Shown piece after piece: positions 58,515 through 64,000 of a DNA stretch of 64,000 bases. Source of the DNA: Pararhizobium sp. YC-54 (GTDB lineage: Bacteria > Pseudomonadota > Alphaproteobacteria > Rhizobiales > Rhizobiaceae); NCBI RefSeq assembly GCF_025847205.1, contig NZ_JAOYTH010000002.1, positions 1 to 64,000 on the forward strand, in the 5' to 3' direction. The position numbers and the translations under genes are program-made. The first letter of the stretch is position 1. The number at the start of each line of letters is the position of its first letter. The notes under the pieces are model-generated. The model ran no database searches. It worked only from the letters and a program-made list of their open reading frames with translations, and had not been told where the DNA came from.

Positions 58515-58884
58515 CAGCCAGGTACCGGTATCCTGTTGTCGTTTATCTATGCGGAGCACACGTTGCCGGAGGGCCTAACCCGCACCTTGCCCGAATGCAA
58601 TCACACTGACGAATTTAACTGCGAACGAATGCCGCCGCCAAAGGGGCGGAAGCTCTTCCGCGTTGCACGTTTACGACCAGCGATCCTGTTCCAGATCACC
58701 AACCGCGCGATCGAGGCTTCCGGATAGCGACCGGATTGTGAGCAAAATAGGGCTTTCGATGCAATAAACGCTGGCCATCCCCTTGAAAAGGATATCGCTG
58801 TTACCGCAGCGACACAAATCAAAACAGACGTTATCGCGCCTCGAACCGAGGCTGCAGCAACAGCAATGCCCTCGACAGCGGGGA
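58515..58884. other. Intergenic region, mrcA promoter expected
   Basis: About 370 bp between amiC and mrcA on the same strand. No gene found; frames here look like shadows. The mrcA promoter must lie here or upstream, but no -35/-10 pair is confidently assigned. Confidence 0.4.
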
Positions 58885-60117
58885 TCAACCGCCGTTCGCC
58901 ACCGCACCGCCGCGATAGCCGCGAACGGCAACGGCCAAAAGATCGGCGACCTTGCGGCGCCAGACCGGATCGACGAGCAGCTTTTCATCCTCCTTGTTGG
59001 ACAAAAAGCCCAGTTCCAGCAGGATCGACGGTACGTCCGGTGCCTGCAGAACACGGAATCCGGCATGGCGATGCGGATTGTTGATCAGGTTGATCTGCCC
59101 CTCGAAGGACGAGACGACGGAACGCGCCAGATTGACGGAGAACGCCTGCGTTTCACGGCGCGTCAGATCGATGAGAATGTCGGCGACTTCAGCCGGTTCG
59201 CTCTTGAAGGCGACACCGGCGATTTCATCGGACAGATTTTCGCGCTCGGCTAGGTTTGCGGCCAGATGGTCGGATGCCTTGTCCGAGATGGTGTAGACGG
59301 TGGCGCCGCGAATATCGCGCTGTTTCAGCGTATCGGCATGAAGGGAGATGAACAGGTTGGCGCCGTGCTGGCGGGCAGTCTGCACCCGCTCGGGCAGGGA
59401 GAGAAACTCGTCCTTGTCGCGCGTCAGGACGGCCTTGACGCCGCTCTCCTTGTTGAGGGCTGCGACCAGTTCCCCCGCAAAAGCGAGCGTCACGCTCTTC
59501 TCTTCCATCTTGGTCTCGCTGCCGATCGCACCCGTATCGATCCCGCCATGCCCGGCATCCACGGCGACGACGAACGACCCGGCCGCTGGCGGTTCAACCA
59601 CCCGTGCGGTTTTCGTCGATGCGACGCTCCCGGTCCACTGCTGCTCCTTGAGGAGAACAGCAAAACGATCCTCCGTGACCCGTTCGGCATCGAGCACCAG
59701 CCTGAACCCCTTGCCGGCCTCGTCGGGCTTCACGTCGGCGACGGTGATTGCCACCGGCTTTTTCGCGGTCAGGACCACCCGCGAACTGCCGGCACCCATG
59801 GCGCCGTAGCGGATCTCGGTGAACACGCCCCTCGCCTTGAGGTCTTCCGGTTTCAGTCCAAACGACGTTTCGGGCAGATCGACGATGACGCGCGTGGGAT
59901 TGGCGACATAGTGGACGAAGAATACGGGCTTGCGATCGAAGTCGATCACCACCCTGGTGCGGGCGTCATCGCCGGCGATCCGGGCGCCATAGGCAAGCAG
60001 CGGCGTATCCCCGGCCTGCGCAACCGGTGCGCCGCATAGAAGAAAGAGGCCAAGCAGGCATCGCCGCATCGTCGCAGACAGGATCAAATCCGCTATTCCT
60101 TGTCGCCGGCGTTTCAT
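58885..60117 (-). CDS. amiC: N-acetylmuramoyl-L-alanine amidase (AMIN + amidase_3)
   Basis: A ~410-aa periplasmic amidase that cleaves septal peptidoglycan stems for daughter-cell separation. A signal (RRCLLGLFLLCGAPVAQAG) is followed by an AMIN domain (~25-140, RTRVVIDFDRKPVFFVHYV) and amidase_3 (~200 to end). Zinc ligands and catalytic residues: DAGHGGIDTGA (His), KMEEKSVTL (Glu), ISLHADT (His) and LLELGFLSNKED (Glu). The ATG at 60117 is chosen; the frame extends to 60186 and an ATG at 60069 starts right at the signal, so the start is not secure. Confidence 0.9.
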   Translation of the reverse strand: MKRRRQGIADLILSATMRRCLLGLFLLCGAPVAQAGDTPLLAYGARIAGDDARTRVVIDFDRKPVFFVHYVANPTRVIVDLPETSFGLKPEDLKARGVFTEIRYGAMGAGSSRVVLTAKKPVAITVADVKPDEAGKGFRLVLDAERVTEDRFAVLLKEQQWTGSVASTKTARVVEPPAAGSFVVAVDAGHGGIDTGAIGSETKMEEKSVTLAFAGELVAALNKESGVKAVLTRDKDEFLSLPERVQTARQHGANLFISLHADTLKQRDIRGATVYTISDKASDHLAANLAERENLSDEIAGVAFKSEPAEVADILIDLTRRETQAFSVNLARSVVSSFEGQINLINNPHRHAGFRVLQAPDVPSILLELGFLSNKEDEKLLVDPVWRRKVADLLAVAVRGYRGGAVANGG

Positions 60118-60186
60118 CGGAAGCCCGATCAACGCATCATTGATAGTCCGAATGCGCGGCCCCATTTTACGGCGCCGTGCGCGCAT

Positions 60187-60896
60187 ATGACAGGTGACCG
60201 CCCTGGATCATCCATGCCCCCATATGGTTAACCGAACCTTGCCGGCAGCGCTGACGCCCGTCTGCAACCGTCTTCCAGCACACGAAACAAGGTCAAGGAC
60301 AGCCAGAAACCGGCACTTCGCCAGTGCATACCCCGACAAGCGAATCAATCAATATTATGGCGATTCCGGCTTTTCCCTTGCCATTGTGACATAGAAAACA
60401 TAAAAGCCTTGCAGGGAGAAAGTGTTGACGGGATAGAATCGACGACCGGCAGCCAAAGGGTCTTCAAAGCCTTGGCGCCAGAGCGTGATCGGGACGGGTA
60501 AAACCGCTTCAACGCAGATCACGTCTCGGACAAGCAGTCGCGCTTCATCCGCCGTCGCTCCACTTTTTCCTTGCATGCTGAATCGTGAAATTCCGGCGGT
60601 GGCCGGAGCGTTTATGGTGACGATCACCGAAGGCCCGTGACCGGGCACATTCATCGGGCCTTCAGGGCCTAATACCTTGGCATTCTTGTTTGGTCATTGA
60701 CGTTGTCCCAGCAGTATCGGTCAGAAGTAAACAGGCCCCGGAACAGACTGGTTCCGGCTGCCGTCTGGCTGTTGGACGATCTCCCCAACCTTACAGGAAC
60801 ATTCACATCCGGCGAAAAACCTGAACTGTATGGAAAGGCTCCTCCGGGACGCTATTTTCCTGCCGTTTCCAGGGTGCGCCGAGGAGCACCACTTAC
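60187..60896. other. Long leader region of rne
   Basis: About 700 bp without a supported gene before the RNase E start. In bacteria rne has a long 5' UTR used for autoregulation by RNase E cleavage, and the size fits. Candidate -35/-10 boxes are present but none convincing. The frame 60355-60654 on the - strand is not supported. Confidence 0.5.
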
Positions 60897-63782
60897 ATGG
60901 CAGAGAAAATGCTTATCGATGCGTCTCACGCTGAAGAGACGCGCGTCGTTGTCGTCCGCGGAAACCGCATAGAAGAATTCGACTTCGAATCCGAACACAA
61001 GAAACAGATCCGCGGCAATATCTACCTCGCGAAAGTGACGCGCGTAGAGCCGTCGCTGCAGGCGGCCTTCGTCGATTACGGCGGCAACCGCCACGGCTTC
61101 CTGGCCTTCGCCGAAATCCATCCCGACTACTACCAGATCCCGCTCGCCGACCGGCAGGCCCTGCTCAAGGCGGAAGCCGAAGAAGCGCGCCGCGACGACG
61201 ACATCGAGCATGTCGAAACCGGCACGGATCTCGGTCCCGATTCCGATGAGGAAACGATAGAAACCACCGAGGAAACCGTTGTCGAGGTTATCGAGACGGC
61301 TGCCGAACCGGTCGAGGTTGTGGAAGCTGCTGTCGAGGCCGAAGAAAAGCCGAAGACAAAAGCCAAGCGTCCGCGCCGCACCAAGAAGGCTGCCGCAGCA
61401 GAGGCGGAAGCTGAAGCCGCCACAGCCGATGCCGATGGCGAAGAAGGCACAGGCGGCGAAATGGCTGCCATGGTCGATACCGACAGCATTTCCGAAGACA
61501 CCCGCGGCGGACGCCGCAGCCGTGATGACGACGATGATGACGACGGTCATCACGAAGAAAAGGAAATTATCGAATCCGTCGGCGCCGAAGATGCGATGGA
61601 AGAAGTGCCGGACCGGCAGGCCAACCGCCGTCCGCGCAAGCAGTACCGCATCCAGGAAGTCATCAAGCGCCGGCAGATCCTGCTGGTGCAGGTGGCCAAG
61701 GAAGAACGCGGCAACAAGGGCGCGGCGCTGACCACCTATCTGTCGCTTGCCGGCCGCTACTCGGTGCTGATGCCGAACACGGCGCGTGGCGGCGGCATTT
61801 CCCGCAAGATCACCAACCTGCCGGACCGCAAGCGCCTGAAGGAAATCGCCCGCGCGCTCGACGTGCCGCAGGGCATGGGCGTTATCCTGCGCACCGCCGG
61901 CGCCAACCGCACCAAGGTCGAAGTCAAGCGCGACTTCGAATATCTGATGCGCCTTTGGGAAAACGTCCGCACGCTGACCTTGTCCTCGACTGCCCCCTGC
62001 CTCGTCTATGAGGAAGGCAGCCTGATCAAGCGCTCGATCCGCGACCTTTACAACAAGGATATCAGCGAGATCATCGTTGCCGGCGAGGAAGGCTACAAGG
62101 AAGCCAAGGGCTTCATGAAGATGCTGATGCCGAGCCACGCCAAGGTGGTTCAGCCCTACCGCGACGTGCATCCGATCTTCTCGCGCTCGGGCATCGAAGC
62201 CCAGCTCGACCGCATGCTGGTGCCGCAGGTAACGCTGAAATCGGGCGGTTACATCATCATCAACCAGACCGAAGCGCTGGTTGCCATCGACGTCAACTCG
62301 GGCCGTTCGACCCGCGAACACTCGATCGAGGACACAGCCCTCCAGACCAACCTCGAAGCCGCCGAAGAAGTCGCCCGCCAGCTGCGCCTGCGCGACCTTG
62401 CCGGCCTCGTGGTCGTCGACTTCATCGACATGGAAGAAAAGCGCAACAACCGCGCCGTCGAGAAGCGTCTGAAGGATCACCTCAAGAACGACCGCGCCCG
62501 CATCCAGGTCGGCCGCATCTCGCATTTCGGCCTGCTTGAAATGTCGCGCCAGCGTATTCGCGCCTCGGTGCTGGAATCGACGATGCAGGTCTGCTCGCAT
62601 TGCAACGGCACGGGCCATGTGCGTTCGCAGTCCTCCGTAGCCCTGCATGTCCTGCGCGGCGTCGAAGAATATCTGCTGAAGAACACCACGCACAACATCA
62701 CCGTGCGCACGACGCCGGATATCGCGCTGTACCTCCTCAACCACAAGCGCGGCACGATCGTCGATTATGAAGAGCGTTTCGGCGTTCAGATCATCGTCGA
62801 GGCGGACGCCCATGTCGGCGCCCAGCATTTTGCCATCGATCGTGGCGAAGCCGTCGAAAATCCGGTGAAGATCGAGCAGATCATCCAGTTCGAACCGGAA
62901 ATCGACGAGGACGACGATATCGTCATCGAAGAGGATATCGAAGACGACGAAGAACTCCTGGTCGAAGCCAAGCCGGAACGCGCAGAGCGGGCCGAGCGCA
63001 GCGAACGGGCACCTGCCGAGCAGAGTGACGAACAGGGTAATCGCAAGCGCAAGCGCCGCCGGCGCCGGCGTGGTGGCCGCCCGGGTGGTGACCAGGGTGC
63101 TGAAGCCGGTGCACGTTCCGATGACGCGTCCGATGAGGATGGCGACGAAGACGAAGCCGATGACATTGCCGCACAGGCCGGTGGCGAAGACGCACAGGAC
63201 GCACAGGACGTGGGCCTGAGCGAAGAAGAACGCCAGAAGCGCAAGCGCCGCCGCCGCGGCAAGCGCGGCGGCCGCCGCAACCGTCCGGACGAGGCAGAAG
63301 GTGAAAACCTGGCAGCCGACGGCGAAACCGGTGGCGAGGAAGCCTCACCGGGCGAACCGGAAGCACCAGCTGCCGCCGCAGCCGAAGAGGTGGTTTCAGC
63401 CGTTGCCGTCGAGGACATCGCTGAAGCTCCCGTCGTTGCCGAGGAAGATGTGAAGCCGGCCAAGCCGAAGCGCAGCCGCAAGAAGGCCGTTGCTGCCGCC
63501 GAAGTGGCAGTCGCCGAGGAAGCACCTGTCGCGACCGCCGATGCGGATGCCCAGGCGGCCATCGAAGCAAAGCCGGAAGCGGAAGCTATCGTCGAAGAAC
63601 CGGCCGTCGAAAAGGCTGCCGCAGCCCTCGAAGAGACGAAGCCGGTACGCGCCAACCGCGATATCGAAACGATCGCCAGCGAGCCGGTGGTCAAGTCGTC
63701 CACCGTCAAGAAGGACGAAGGCGACGCCGAGCCGGAAAAGCCCAAGAAGGGCGGCTGGTGGCAGAAGCGCGGCTTCTTCTGA
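60897..63782 (+). CDS. rne: Ribonuclease E
   Basis: A 961-aa endoribonuclease, main organiser of mRNA decay and rRNA/tRNA processing. The S1 domain (IRGNIYLAKVTRVEPSLQAA, residues ~37-56 onward) is split by an alphaproteobacterial acidic/basic insert (~90-240, EDDDDDDGHHEEKE). The DNase I-like catalytic site is EALVAIDVNSG near 459-469. The zinc link is CSHCNGTGH near 565. The C-terminal ~280 residues are unstructured with an arginine-rich RNA-binding block (KRKRRRRRRGG) and a second one, ending GGWWQKRGFF. The scaffold would bind degradosome partners. Confidence 0.95.
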   Translation: MAEKMLIDASHAEETRVVVVRGNRIEEFDFESEHKKQIRGNIYLAKVTRVEPSLQAAFVDYGGNRHGFLAFAEIHPDYYQIPLADRQALLKAEAEEARRDDDIEHVETGTDLGPDSDEETIETTEETVVEVIETAAEPVEVVEAAVEAEEKPKTKAKRPRRTKKAAAAEAEAEAATADADGEEGTGGEMAAMVDTDSISEDTRGGRRSRDDDDDDDGHHEEKEIIESVGAEDAMEEVPDRQANRRPRKQYRIQEVIKRRQILLVQVAKEERGNKGAALTTYLSLAGRYSVLMPNTARGGGISRKITNLPDRKRLKEIARALDVPQGMGVILRTAGANRTKVEVKRDFEYLMRLWENVRTLTLSSTAPCLVYEEGSLIKRSIRDLYNKDISEIIVAGEEGYKEAKGFMKMLMPSHAKVVQPYRDVHPIFSRSGIEAQLDRMLVPQVTLKSGGYIIINQTEALVAIDVNSGRSTREHSIEDTALQTNLEAAEEVARQLRLRDLAGLVVVDFIDMEEKRNNRAVEKRLKDHLKNDRARIQVGRISHFGLLEMSRQRIRASVLESTMQVCSHCNGTGHVRSQSSVALHVLRGVEEYLLKNTTHNITVRTTPDIALYLLNHKRGTIVDYEERFGVQIIVEADAHVGAQHFAIDRGEAVENPVKIEQIIQFEPEIDEDDDIVIEEDIEDDEELLVEAKPERAERAERSERAPAEQSDEQGNRKRKRRRRRRGGRPGGDQGAEAGARSDDASDEDGDEDEADDIAAQAGGEDAQDAQDVGLSEEERQKRKRRRRGKRGGRRNRPDEAEGENLAADGETGGEEASPGEPEAPAAAAAEEVVSAVAVEDIAEAPVVAEEDVKPAKPKRSRKKAVAAAEVAVAEEAPVATADADAQAAIEAKPEAEAIVEEPAVEKAAAALEETKPVRANRDIETIASEPVVKSSTVKKDEGDAEPEKPKKGGWWQKRGFF

Positions 63783-63810
63783 GCCGGAACTGACAGCTAA
63801 GACACGAAAA

Positions 63811-63839
63811 AACCGGCCAAGCGATTGGCCGGTTTTTTT
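63811..63839 (+). terminator. Rho-independent terminator of rne
   Basis: A perfect 10-bp stem AACCGGCCAA / TTGGCCGGTT with loop GCGA, followed by a T-run. Located 29 bp after the rne stop. Confidence 0.92.
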
Positions 63840-63946
63840 CATTTTGAGGCCTGTTCCATAAGGAACTGCGAAAATATCGAAACTGCAGCAGATTGTGCTC
63901 CGCTGGACGAGATGGGCTCGTCCGGCATCAGCCAGAGGAGGCAATC

Positions 63947-64000
63947 ATGCGACGTATTCTTGTCGCAGCGGCGCTTGTCGCCATACCCACGATTTCGCTT
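63947..64000 (+). CDS. Start of an exported protein (cut by window edge)
   Basis: ATG 63947 with AGAGGAGG eight bases upstream opens MRRILVAAALVAIPTISL, the start of a Sec signal peptide. Only 18 codons are visible, so the identity cannot be read. Confidence 0.6.
   Translation, partial: MRRILVAAALVAIPTISL

Noticed and set aside
60355..60654. 99-aa frame on the - strand before rne
   Set aside because: No ribosome site or recognisable domain; lies in the rne leader and composition is that of noncoding DNA.

Overview
The window is a stretch of Rhizobiaceae-type alphaproteobacterial chromosome (Rhizobium/Agrobacterium relatives) interrupted by one complete-looking siphovirus prophage. The host assignment rests on the tuf / tRNA-Gly / tRNA-Tyr / rlmB cluster, the prfB, mrcA, amiC and rne block, several small-protein families typical of rhizobia (DUF982, DUF3606, DUF6074-like), and two copies of a ~105-bp palindromic intergenic repeat that resembles the rhizobial RIME family.

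Left chromosomal arm (1-5935): the 5' two thirds of tuf, two tRNA genes, rlmB, a small secreted protein, a PhnA-like protein, a divergent azoR / LysR-regulator pair, a DUF1275 membrane protein and tRNA-Thr(TGT).

Prophage (about 5888-51275, 45.3 kb): it sits in the 3' end of tRNA-Thr. A 50-bp perfect direct repeat (5888-5937 and 51226-51275) marks attL and attR. The tyrosine integrase lies beside attR, and matching short sequence motifs lie just inside both ends. The left 10 kb is an accessory arm, mostly + strand: a run of small excisionase-fold DNA-binding proteins, an RTX calcium-binding protein, tiny membrane peptides, a VOC-fold protein, a full-length flagellin and an initiator-type tRNA. 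From 38.7 kb leftwards to 16.1 kb runs the late operon on the - strand: terminase small and large subunits, portal, ClpP-type protease, HK97-fold capsid, connectors, tail terminator, tail tube, tail chaperones with a -1 frameshift (A AAA AAC), tape measure, three tail-tip proteins, a lambda-J-like tip protein, then an endolysin with a C-terminal membrane anchor and nested Rz/Rz1-type spanins. Several + strand cargo genes interrupt the late operon. A two-gene module (a soluble protein and a four-helix membrane protein) sits just upstream of the terminase and is the best candidate here for an undescribed defence or exclusion system. The early region (43.9-49.0 kb, - strand) is a tightly overlapping operon that includes a winged-helix replication-type protein containing three iterons; a DnaA-box cluster lies downstream. 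Facing it on the + strand are a regulator with two tandem ribbon-helix-helix units and the integrase, with a 9-bp-arm inverted repeat between the two divergent units.

Right chromosomal arm (51276-64000): a small lipoprotein, a glycosyltransferase-like protein, NAD kinase, an exported protein, prfB with the classical +1 autoregulatory frameshift, penicillin-binding protein 1A, AMIN/amidase_3 peptidoglycan amidase, RNase E and the start of one more exported protein.
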